From Larus michahellis (lineage: Eukaryota; Chordata; Aves; Charadriiformes; Laridae), in NCBI RefSeq assembly GCF_964199755.1, contig NC_133906.1, forward strand, positions 14,729,378-14,793,377: DNA of 64,000 nt. Reading direction: 5' to 3'. This document shows, piece after piece, positions 52,367 to 60,635 of the stretch. The first letter of the stretch is position 1, and each line of letters begins with the position of its first letter. The notes under the pieces are model-generated. The model had not been told where the DNA came from, ran no database searches, and saw only the letters and a program-made list of their open reading frames with translations. The position numbers and the translations under genes were made by a program.

Positions 52367-52434
52367 GAATCATAGAGTCATAGAATAGTTTGGGTTGGAA
52401 GGGACCTTTAAAGGTCACCTAGTCCAATCTCCAA
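52367..52434 (-). mobile_element. CR1 3' end fragment inside the minisatellite
   Basis: Reverse-complement CR1 3' end: tail units ATCATAGAGTCATAGAAT, then the GGGTTGGAAGGGACC block and 'TTTAAAGGTCACCTAGTCCA'. Only about 68 bases are present, so it is a severely 5'-truncated copy. It separates the 34-bp array from the next TG-rich block. Confidence 0.9.
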
Positions 52435-52990
52435 GTGTTCTGTGTGCGCAGATGTGTGCGCAGATGTGTCTGTGCAGATGTGTGCCGTTGCTGCTCACTT
52501 CTGCTGATGTGTCTGGGGACATGTGTGGGCCCCACTGGTGTGTGTGTAGGTGTGTGAGTGCTCGCGTGTGTCCAGATGTGTGTGTGGATGTACACAGCTG
52601 TAGAGATGTGTGTGTGGCTGCGCAGACGTGGATGTGTGCTGGTGCATGTGTACAGCCCGTGCACACGCAGACGTGTGCACACAGGGAGACGTGTGGGAAG
52701 ATGTGTGCATGCAGATGTGCATGCAGCTGTGTGTGTGCAAACAGGCCCCGACATATGCAGAGGTGTGTGTGCAGAAGCATGTGTGCGCAGACGTGTGTGT
52801 GCACAGAGGTATGTGCAGGCATGCCTGTGTACACGTGTGTGCACAGATGTATATGTAGGCATGCCTGTGTACACGTGTGTGCACAGAGGTATGTGCAGGT
52901 GTGCCTGTGTGTACAGCCATGGGAGCAGAGATGCATCTGTGTACAGATGTGCACACACATGTGTGTACAGATGTGCGCAGGTATCCAGGG
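52435..52990 (+). repeat. TG-rich minisatellite, second block with ~50-bp higher unit
   Basis: Degenerate GTGTGCRCAGATGTGT units give way to a clear ~50-bp unit at about 52795-52915, where GTGTGCACAGAGGTATGTGC and a GGCATGCCTGTGTACAC-like segment recur three times. The related TG-rich composition suggests a common origin with the block at 51577-52366, split by a CR1 insertion or grown independently around it. Confidence 0.85.
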
Positions 52991-53194
52991 GCTGCACCGA
53001 GCCCCCAGAGCTGCCCACCATCGGGCCACCCCACACCCCAAACCCCCACCGGGCGCCAGGCCGGGCTGGCACCGCAGGGGCCGGCGGGGTCTCCCCTCCC
53101 GGTGCCGGGCCACACCGGGGATGGGGGGGGTCACCCCTCTATAGCGCGGCGGCGGGGCTAGCGGTCCCTTTAAGGCAAGCACTGCGCGTCGGAG

Positions 53195-53270
53195 CGTGTG
53201 TGCGGTGTGTGCATGTGTGTCTATGTGTTTGTGTGTGTGTGTGTGTGTATGTGTGTGTGTGTGTGTGCGC
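53195..53270 (+). repeat. (TG)n microsatellite in promoter
   Basis: Near-continuous TG dinucleotides with a few interruptions (TATG, TTTG), ending where the GC-rich core begins. Alternating purine-pyrimidine sequence of this kind can adopt Z-DNA and is usually length-polymorphic. Confidence 0.85.
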
Positions 53271-53296
53271 CCGCCCCCGGCCCCTCCCCGGAGCTG

Positions 53297-53303
53297 CCAA
53301 TCA
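53297..53303 (+). promoter_or_regulatory. CCAAT box (NF-Y type)
   Basis: CCAATCA lies in the GC-rich core promoter of TCF7, 12 bases upstream of a TCF/LEF motif. The NF-Y consensus is CCAAT with flanking bases as seen here. Confidence 0.55.
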
Positions 53304-53310
53304 CCCGGCG

Positions 53311-53322
53311 GCCGCTTTGATG
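53311..53322 (+). promoter_or_regulatory. TCF/LEF site with adjacent GCCG helper-like motif
   Basis: GCTTTGATG (53314-53322) is a full match to the TCF/LEF consensus (C/G)CTTTGAT(C/G). It is directly preceded by GCCG, similar to the RCCG helper site bound by the C-clamp of some TCF isoforms. It lies in TCF7's own promoter, suggesting autoregulation. Binding is inferred only. Confidence 0.5.
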
Positions 53323-53440
53323 TCGGCAGCCCTTGGCCGCCGCGCCGCCGCGATCGCACACAGGCACCGGGCGCTCCGTGCCTTTGGCTGCCGCCGGCGC
53401 CCGCTGCTCCCAGCGAAACTTCCCGGGGATCGAGGCTTGC

Positions 53441-53476
53441 GGGGGGGGGGGGGGCACGGGGGGCGGGGGGGGTGGG
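53441..53476 (+). promoter_or_regulatory. G-quadruplex-prone G tract in promoter
   Basis: A run of 14 G followed by CAC and further G-runs of 6, 8 and 3 separated by single bases. This satisfies the usual four-run quadruplex pattern on the + strand, 405-440 bases before the start codon. The exact length of the G-run may be affected by sequencing error. Confidence 0.6.
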
Positions 53477-53559
53477 CTGTGGAGCCCCGGCATCCCGCGA
53501 CGCCTGCCCGCAGCCTGCCGAGCCCCCCGCCAGCCGCCGGGGGAAGGGAGGGAGGGGGG

Positions 53560-53880
53560 GGAAAGGAAAAGATTTAAGAAGGGGGAAAAAAAAATTATAA
53601 TTTTTTTTTTTTAAATAAGCGAATTTGAAAAGGGGAAGCAAAGTTGACGGCAAAAAGAAAAAGTTTAAAAGTTAAAAAGGAAAGAGGAGAAAAAACTTTA
53701 AAGAGAAAAATTTCAGGAGGGAGTAAATTTGTTGGTTTTTTTCAAGAGGGAAAAAAAAATTTGAGCCAGGAAAAAAAAAAAAAAAAGGATAATAATTGCG
53801 AAGGGCTTGATCCGGGCGGCGGAGAACAATACTCGCCGGGAAAGTTGCTGCGCGGCTCGGGAGGGAGCGGCGGGAGGAAA
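53560..53880 (+). other. TCF7: TCF7 5' leader (approximate), purine-rich
   Basis: A long A/G-rich stretch precedes the ATG, with A-runs at about 53588-53594 and 53770-53787 and a T-run at 53598-53610. It becomes GC-rich in the last 80 bases. The transcription start cannot be fixed from sequence; the upstream boundary given here is a guess at the end of the GC/G-rich core promoter. The leader has no in-frame stop between 53644 and the ATG. Confidence 0.5.
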
Positions 53881-54081
53881 ATGCCGCAGCTGGGCAGCGG
53901 CGGCGGGGACGACCTGGGGGCCACCGACGAGATGCTGGCCTTCAAGGACGAGGGCGAGCAGGAGGAGAAGATCCCGGAGAACGCCTTCACTGAGCGGGAC
54001 CTGGCCGACCTCAAGTCCTCGCTGGTGAACGAGTCGGAGGGCAGCGGGAGCCCGGCCGCCGCCGCCGCCGCCGACCCCGAG
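53881..54081 (+). CDS. TCF7: TCF7 coding exon 1: beta-catenin-binding domain
   Basis: This exon encodes 67 complete codons and ends in phase 0 at a consensus donor (GAG|GTGAGC, GT at 54082). It carries the whole acidic beta-catenin-binding region (about residues 10-51). It is followed by a GSGSP stretch and a six-residue alanine tract written almost entirely with GCC codons, which may be length-variable. An in-frame open stretch without ATG continues upstream to about 53644, but the lysine-rich, purine-rich sequence there looks like 5' leader. The conserved family start fixes the ATG at 53881. Confidence 0.9.
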
Positions 54082-54751
54082 GTGAGCCGGGGCCCCCCCC
54101 GCCGCCCCCGCCCGACCCCGCGCCCCCCGCCCCGCCACCCCCCGTTCTGCCTCTCTCTCTCCTCCCCATGCAGGCCATCAGGCGTGTGCAGGATCCGCAG
54201 AGGGTTTATCAGGACAAGCTCCCGGACCACATGGATGATGGTTAGTCCGCAGCGACCCCCCGTCTCTCTGTGTTTGTGTGTGTGTCCCCATCCCCGGTCC
54301 CCCCGCTTGCCTCCCCCGGCTCGCCCCGTCCAGCCAAGCACTCACCATCCCTGGGGTGGGTGAGCCCCCCGGTCCCTGAGCCCGCCACCCTGTAACCCCC
54401 GGGAGTAAGGGATGCCAGCTTGGCCACCACAGCCCTCCCCGGGAAAGCCGCTCCTGACAGCAGCGAGGCTTCCCAGTACACCTCCTGTGGGACCCCGCAG
54501 GCCCAGGGGACCCCGGCAACCCCCCAACACCCTCCCCAAGGAGTACGGGACAAAAAGACTCTCAAAATGCGCTGCGACCCCCTGAAAGGCAGAGGAATTG
54601 CCTGTCGTAAGGCGAATCTTGATGGGGAACTTTGATTTTAGCAGGTATGAAGCATCAGGATCCAGGGATGTATAAAGGATCCGCGTATTCTGGCTACCCC
54701 TTCCTCATGCTGTCAGACCCGTATCTGCCCAATGGATCCATGTCACCTCTG
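53881..54751 (+). CDS. TCF7: TCF7 (T-cell factor 1), 5' partial coding region, exons 1-3 joined
   Basis: This is the N-terminal part of a TCF/LEF transcription factor, which binds beta-catenin and activates Wnt target genes in the nucleus. The joined exons (53881-54081, 54174-54240, 54645-54751) give 125 residues in frame. The start is [18 protein letters not shown], typical of the family, and the ATG has A at -3. Residues known to contact beta-catenin in human TCF4 fall at the same numbers here: D16, F21, E24, E29, L41, position 44 (Leu here) and L48. [16 protein letters not shown] is the family signature. The linker [12 protein letters not shown] followed by GMYK matches TCF7 better than LEF1, TCF7L1 or TCF7L2. 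The HMG box and C-terminal exons lie outside the window. The gene family is certain; the TCF7 assignment among paralogs is strong but made from memory of the family. Confidence 0.87.
54082..54173 (+). other. TCF7: TCF7 intron 1 (92 bp)
   Basis: A very short, CpG- and C-rich intron with a GTGAGC donor. A polypyrimidine tract of repeated CT units ends in CATGCAG at the acceptor. It lies inside the promoter CpG island. Reading through it stays open in the exon 1 frame, so a retained intron would not terminate immediately but would replace the linker with a Pro/Arg-rich sequence. Confidence 0.85.
54174..54240 (+). CDS. TCF7: TCF7 coding exon 2
   Basis: This 67-nt exon encodes [20 protein letters not shown], then DD and the first base of a Gly codon. 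The acceptor is a CT-rich tract ending in CATGCAG at 54173. The donor is G|GTTAGT, a weaker but valid GT site. The phase 1 junction joins G + GT from exon 3 to make Gly90. The DKLP...DDG motif is the part that resembles mammalian TCF7 (DKLPEPLEDG). Confidence 0.85.
54241..54644 (+). other. TCF7: TCF7 intron 2 (404 bp)
   Basis: GC-rich, particularly C-rich, in its first two thirds, ending in a TTGATTTTAGCAG acceptor. In mammals an internal promoter makes short TCF7 isoforms that lack the beta-catenin-binding domain. If a bird equivalent lies directly upstream of the corresponding exon, it must fit in this short intron. I see no obvious TATA box or second CpG peak in it. Confidence 0.8.
54645..54751 (+). 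CDS. TCF7: TCF7 coding exon 3, with candidate internal start for short isoforms
   Basis: This 107-nt exon completes Gly90 and encodes 35 further codons, beginning [20 protein letters not shown] and ending NGSMSPL. It stops at a consensus donor (CTG|GTGAGT at 54752), phase 0. The family has an equivalent YPFLMI...PYLPNGSLSP segment. Two in-frame methionines, Met91 (ATG 54647) and Met98 (ATG 54668), are present. Met98 aligns with the MYK methionine that, as I recall, begins the mammalian dominant-negative isoforms. The next family exon (NKVPVVQ...) was not found downstream in this window. Confidence 0.87.
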
Positions 54752-57700
54752 GTGAGTTCATCCTCTCCTTACGGAGAAGTTTCGTGGCCTCTCTCACTGC
54801 TGAAGTCTGTTGCAGGTGTCGCGCAGGCACCTACACGTGCTTTTTTTTTCCTGACAAATTACATCCTCGTTTCTAAAATGGTTGTTCTGCCCAAGCCGAA
54901 GGCAGAAGGAGTGGGAAGGGGGAAAGATGCTCGGCAGCAAGCGCCTGCTTGGCTCCGAATTTGCTGGAGGAGCTTCTTTCCCAACCTCCCCATCCTCTAG
55001 GTTCGCCTTTCCTCTTCCAGCAATCAAAGGCTAATATCTCATGTAAGAATGGCCCTTCCTTTTTCTGGGTCACAGGCTTTGGAGACGAGCGGCTTCGGGT
55101 GTTTGTGTTCGGGGATATGTCCCACAGCTTAACTTGAGTTTGACATTATCTGCTTGTAAAATGGCCAGGTTTGGGCCTGCCTTCGGTAGGGCTCTGTTGT
55201 GGATGGTGGCCCAGAAAGTGTATTTTATGCTTTTAAAATGGCAATAGAGGTTTTTAGGAAAAGGTTTTCATGCTGCTGGAGGACTATTCCCATCTTCTTC
55301 CTTTAAAGTTTTTCCCTCTCAGGTCAAATCAGCTTTAGTAATTCCGTTTATTCTAATGTTTGTAAATTTTGCCATCTGATTAATTAAACTAAAGGCTTCT
55401 CTACAAAAGCTGTCTTTTCCCATCACCATCTCTGTCAGAACTTCAGAAAATAATGTCACAGCGTTGCGATGGATAATCAGTGCTTGTGTCGCTCCTGAGG
55501 AGCCGGCATTGCTGCATTCATGTCAGGGGTTATTCTGCATTTACATTTGGTAAATGAGAACAGAACATCCTTTGGTTTATTTCAGCTTTAGTTTTAAACC
55601 TGTAAAGGGACAAGGTTTGAAAGAATACATAACATGCTCCTTAATTTCACCCCTTTGTCACTAGAGGGGCAGGTTGTTAAACTGGCGTTATGAAAAATTG
55701 ATGGATTGCAGGGTATGAAACTCCAGTTAAAGTGTGATAAAATACTATTAACTGGAATCACTGCGTGTCCTCCCACCCGACGCCGCTGGCCTGTGCGGCA
55801 GGAGGAGACGGGTCCCCGTCCCCTCTTCATGCCCCAGCACAGCCCTTCTCGGTCACACTGGGAGATGATTTTTCCCTGCTACAGGCTACTGTAACCTTGC
55901 TGAAGTTGCTGTGCAGGTATTTAGGATCCGTCCCTAAATTTTGAAGTCTTCCTTCAGTTTACAGCAAGAAAAGCTGTGTTTGCAAGGCAGGGCCAACGTG
56001 CATTTGTTGTAATTGAATAAGCATTCCTTCTGTTGCTTCCCACCTTGTGTCGCTTCCTCCAGGTCCCAGGTATCCCCCTCGCCCCTCTAAAATATCAAGT
56101 TGCTCTCTTCTTGATACATTTTAAATGATGATACTAAATATATCTTACTTAAATGCATTTAGTTTGCTCCCTGGTATAGAATCTGGCCAAATTCAGAGTT
56201 ATGTGAGCCCAGCAACTATGTGCTGTAGTAGACTACTTCTTTTAATCTTAAACCCTTAGTAGATGGGCAACAAAGTGCGATAGCCTATTTATTAGCAATT
56301 AAGCTAAAAAGTAGATTGTGGTTTGTGAATCGCCTTTCCCCTTGATAATGCAGTGAAAACCCCAGAGGTTACTGTCGGAGCAGCAGACAGGAGTAAGTAA
56401 GAGTGTGCAGAACTCGAAGGGGAGAAAACTGAGTCGCAGAGAGGGAACCATCCCGTCCCCTCGAGAGCCACAGAAATCACCCGCTGCCCTGGCCCCTTTA
56501 CTTAGGCCTGGTCGCGTCCTGCGGCGTTTTGTGTGGTGTGATTTAAAAAGCTGATTTGGTGTTTTCAGCTAAAAATCTGTTACCGAACAGGCAGGGGAAG
56601 ATTTCTTCCTCAGATCAAGGCTGGTCTTTTGGTTTTTCGACTTGGTACAATAGCTATTCCGATATATCTTTCTGGGCAGTTCTGTCTTGTATTTATATTG
56701 ACTGTGCAAAGGTTATCATAGTAAATTATGTATTGCTCTCATATAGACTTATTGCTGCTGTGTATATTGCATGAAGCGCGGGCTATAATCTGGTGGCTGC
56801 TTCCAATAATTGAGGAGGTCAGATCTGTGACCGAAGATTGCAGATACTTAACCATCCATAAAAGTGTGTTTAATTAACACTTTAGCGCAAGTAGAGTCGG
56901 GGAGGAGGGTTGTGTGAGTGAATGGGATTACGTATCGCAGTCATGCGGGCATTTGGTAGTGGAGATTATATTTTGGTTAATGAGGCTTCCTGGAAATGGT
57001 TGTTTGCAGCTAGGATTAATTTCAGAATCTTCAAAAAATAAAAATGAAAACATTTAACCCAGGAGGACTTTGGCAAACTGGCCGGGCTTTACATTTCACT
57101 GATTGAAAAGTATAATACAGGTCCCTGAAAGACGCAGGGCGGCCGGCGCTGAGGCTGCGGGTTGAACCCCCGCCCTGCGACGCACCATAAAACCACATTT
57201 TTTTTTTTTCTGCGGGCTCCCTCCGAACCCCGGCAGGGTGCTGCGAGTGGCGCCAGAGCCAGCCCGGAGTGTCCGCCTGGGTGGGTGTGTCGCTACCGGC
57301 ATTACCGACCTGCTGTTTTCCTTTTTTTTCTCTCTTATTTTTCTCAGCAGCATCACTTCTGCTTTGTTTCCCTCAAGGTGGTTGGAGCCCGCTAACTGTT
57401 ACGCTGCTCACCCCAGCATCCTGCCCGCATCTCCCCAGCCAAAATTGGCCCTTTTTACCAAAACACACCCACTTGTGTTATTTACATGCTCTGGTGTCGT
57501 TCCTGAGTGATGCATGGAACGTGTCCGGGTACCTGACATCAGCAGCGATACCCAGCCCAGCTGCTGTCCCAGCGAGGTGGCAAGAGCCACCCTGCAGCCC
57601 TTGCCTGAGTGGGCCACCTTTGCTGTAGGTGGTAAAGGCCAGTTTGGGGCAGTTGAGCCGGAATGACGCTGGTTTGAGCACGCACAAGTAGCCTGGACTG

Positions 57701-60514
57701 GCAGGAGAGTTATCAAAGAGAGAAAGGAGGACCAGGGGGTAACCAGGGTGTGCAGGTGAAGGGGCTCCTGGAGCTGGGGACAAGGCTGAGCCTGGGTGTC
57801 CCCTGGTTTGGGAGTGTGCTGTGAACCCCCCTCAGCTGGCCGGGATGGGGAGGGCACCTTCCGGGTCAAGCGTGTTAAGAGCATCTCAGCGCAGGCTCCG
57901 AAGATTCCAAAATCTCAGAATTTTGCAAGGCACCAGGAGAACCGTTTCTCGCCCGGTGTCGCATCCATATTGGTACATGACTCTGCCAACTCTTGCCAAG
58001 TCCAGCTTTTCCTAGACTGCGATATATAGGATTTGCCGGTTAAAAATCTGCAAGAAACTTCCAAAGAATATTAGCAAGTTGAGGAACTGTATTTCTAAAT
58101 GAAATATAAAATCATAAAACTATATCCTTTTTTAAATAGTACAAATGACTTTAAATCAAATTAAGGTACATCCTTAGTAAGAACATCAGCCTTTTAGGTG
58201 GTTACAAACATTAGAGGTCAGACATGGTCAAACATGTTAACACTTTGATCAGATTAAAATATTTTTCTTGCTACAGTTGTATAATTGAGTTTAGACCCGA
58301 GGGGGTTTTCTGAACATTGTTATATCTTGTACTATGTGGTAGTTAAATGGTAGAAGGAGCGCTTATAAGTTCCTTTACGTTCCTTTTGTAAATAGGTTTA
58401 TAAAATAGGGGAATGAGCCGTGCTGTCCCTTATGTAGGGCACAAGCTCTCCCCGCTCTGGTCGGTGGGAGAGCTCTCAGGGGGGCACCTCTGTTGGGTGT
58501 AGTGAGCATGTGAGGTGTGTGAAGGCAGAAGTAAAATGTCTTATTTATAAAGCTGGACTTTCTCTGTGTGAGAAACAGAGGTCCAAGGGCCTCTATTTCT
58601 TCAGAAAACAGACGCTACCTAATTTTCTTAATTATTAAGTTGTCTAACCAGAGCTCATGGAGGAGCAGAGGGATGGTGGGACCTTCCTGAGCTCTGCACA
58701 TCTACAGTCCCCAAAAGAGATGGCAGGACTGGGAAATCATGCTGATGTTGAGAGCCAGCTCTCTGTGGTCCGCCGGGCGCCTGGAGCTCGGTTCCCTTGC
58801 AGTGGGTTTGAAATGTCCCCTTGGGCAGGGCAAGATGAAAGTGCAGTTACTGCTGGCCTGGGGCCACAAGTCCCAAACTTCTATCATGAGGTCAAAAAAG
58901 TCCTGCTGGCCTTGGCCGGACAGAAGCTCAGGGAGCATCAGCTGGGCCCTGGGATGCAGATACTCCTGCTGCAGCCCCTTCCCCCAGGGCTGCTCCATCC
59001 CTCAGTGGGGGGCGACTCTTGCCCCCCCAGCAGTTGGCGGAAGGAAATCTGCAGCTCAGCTGCTGTTGTGGAGAAGCCTTTCTGTCCTAGCTTGCACTGT
59101 CGGGGCAATAGTTTAGTATTGCTTTTTCCTGTGTTGAGTTCTGAGCCTCTTAAAACCAGTGGGAAAACTCCCTGGAGTCGCCTTGTGATGGGGATCTGTC
59201 GCCGCTGCATCCCTCGCCAGATGTTGTGCGCAGGGAGGGAGGGCAGCTGCAAACACCCACCAGCTCCGCGCATTCCCGGCAGCGCCTGCTGCTGCGGGAG
59301 GGAAACATCACCAACAGCATCCCAGCCAGGTTCCCTGGCAGCAGGGCTTGTGCCACAGGACCTCACCGGGACGCTGCTCTGTCCCCGTAAATTGCTATAT
59401 TCCTGGCAGAAAGCGCTAGGAGTGCGGTGGCTGCTGATGGGCGTCCTGGCAGACAGACATGAGTAATTTGTTCCCTCCTGACCGGAGCGAATCCACTTCT
59501 TCCGGCTCTTCTACCTGGCTTGAAAGGGGATAATGGTGAAAATAATTTTTTTTTATATGAAAGCATAATGTCGGATAGGTGGATGTACCAAGGCACAGGG
59601 CTTCCGAGGTCATTTATTGCATGTCTGATTCAGCCTTGGTTCCCCCCAAGGAAAATTCTTGTGTTAATTTCTGAGTTCATATCACACCCTCAATTTTGAA
59701 GCAGAACTTCCCTTTGAAATAAATTAGAGAGTTCTGCTTAAGAAGCAGTGACATGATACAGCACTGCCTGTGTGTGGTCTAATATAACCTTATTTTTAAA
59801 ATTGTTTGGAACGAAAAAAAGAGAAAGAAAAATGTCACAGGGAAACAAAAGCAAGCTTTATGTAAATCCGTGCATGTGAATAAGCGCGCACGTGATTCGG
59901 ACGGTTCAACAATATCTGCTCTCCCACTGGGATTCCTTCGCAGGCTACCCTGGAACTGGCTTCCCAGGCATGGGATGCTTTGTCGGTGGGGAGTTGCTAT
60001 GAGATCATGTATGGTAAAGGCACCATTCCTGCAAGCTTCCAACTGTTGCTGTTTGTGAAATGTTAGTAGCTCAACTGGTTGAGAATTGGGAGAGAAAAGC
60101 GAAAACCTAACATCAGCCCGAGCTCCCAGAGCTCATCCATGTTAATGATTAATACTTTTGAAATTTTAACTGTGAAGAACAAAGTGATTTGGGGGTTAGC
60201 GGCGCACGACGTGTCCAAGATGAAAGAACAGAGCTGGTCTGGCATCCAAAGCTTTAACTGAGAGAAGGGGGGAGCGGTGGGAGGGCAGCGAGGAGCTCTG
60301 CGGCTTATGGTCCCTCTCCTGCCATAAGTCTACAGGCACCATTAAATTCCTGCGTTTGGGTGGAAACTCTGACAAATCTGTACAGTCGGGTGTACTGGCT
60401 TTTGCTTTTCCGAGGTACCTGCTCGAGTAACCACGCATGTACTCCTGTGACTAAACAGACACGGCCAACTCCCTAGGGATGACTCTCTTGACTGCTCTCA
60501 TAGATCATCTGTGA

Positions 60515-60635
60515 GGGGCCAGATCCTAATCGCAGGCTGAATCCCTCTCTATCTCTAGCGTGATCTGCAAGTGAAGCAGGTTTTGAGGATACGGGTGGTG
60601 TGAGCTGCACACCTGAGATTGCAATCTGGTCCGGA
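60515..60635. repeat. Fossil fold-back DNA element in TCF7 intron 3
   Basis: The left end GGGGCCAGATCCTAATC and right end GAGATTGCAATCTGGTCC are imperfect inverted repeats about 120 bases apart. The end sequence resembles that of the fragment at 25553-25604, suggesting the same old family. No coding capacity. Confidence 0.45.

Larger units (their letters stand above)
53010..54200 (+). promoter_or_regulatory. TCF7: TCF7 promoter CpG island
   Basis: GC-rich, CpG-dense sequence spans the presumed start region, exon 1 and intron 1. It contains a CCAAT box (53297-53303), a TCF/LEF consensus (53315-53322), GC-box-like G/C runs and a G-quadruplex-prone tract (53441-53476). No clear TATA box sits at a plausible place, which fits a CpG-island promoter. 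Boundaries are by eye. Confidence 0.8.

Noticed and set aside
51223-53653. Very long open frames on both strands (up to 412 codons), rich in His/Thr/Cys or Val/Cys
   Set aside because: All frames are open at once because TG/CA repeats and GC-rich promoter sequence lack stop codons. The translations are repetitive and match no protein family.
53881-54751. Assignment to LEF1, TCF7L1 or TCF7L2 instead of TCF7
   Set aside because: LEF1 has a different acidic segment after the start (DPELCATDEM). TCF7L1 and TCF7L2 have SDSEAERRP-type linkers. The DKLP...DDG and GMYK linker fits TCF7. Full-length cDNA would settle it.
55660-55676. CTCF-like string TCACTAGAGGGGCAGG
   Set aside because: It needs a one-base shift to match the core, so it was not accepted.
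58657-59466. 269-codon open frame in TCF7 intron 3
   Set aside because: No domain, signal or family resemblance; other frames in the same GC-rich stretch are also open. Probably chance, though cDNA evidence could overturn this.
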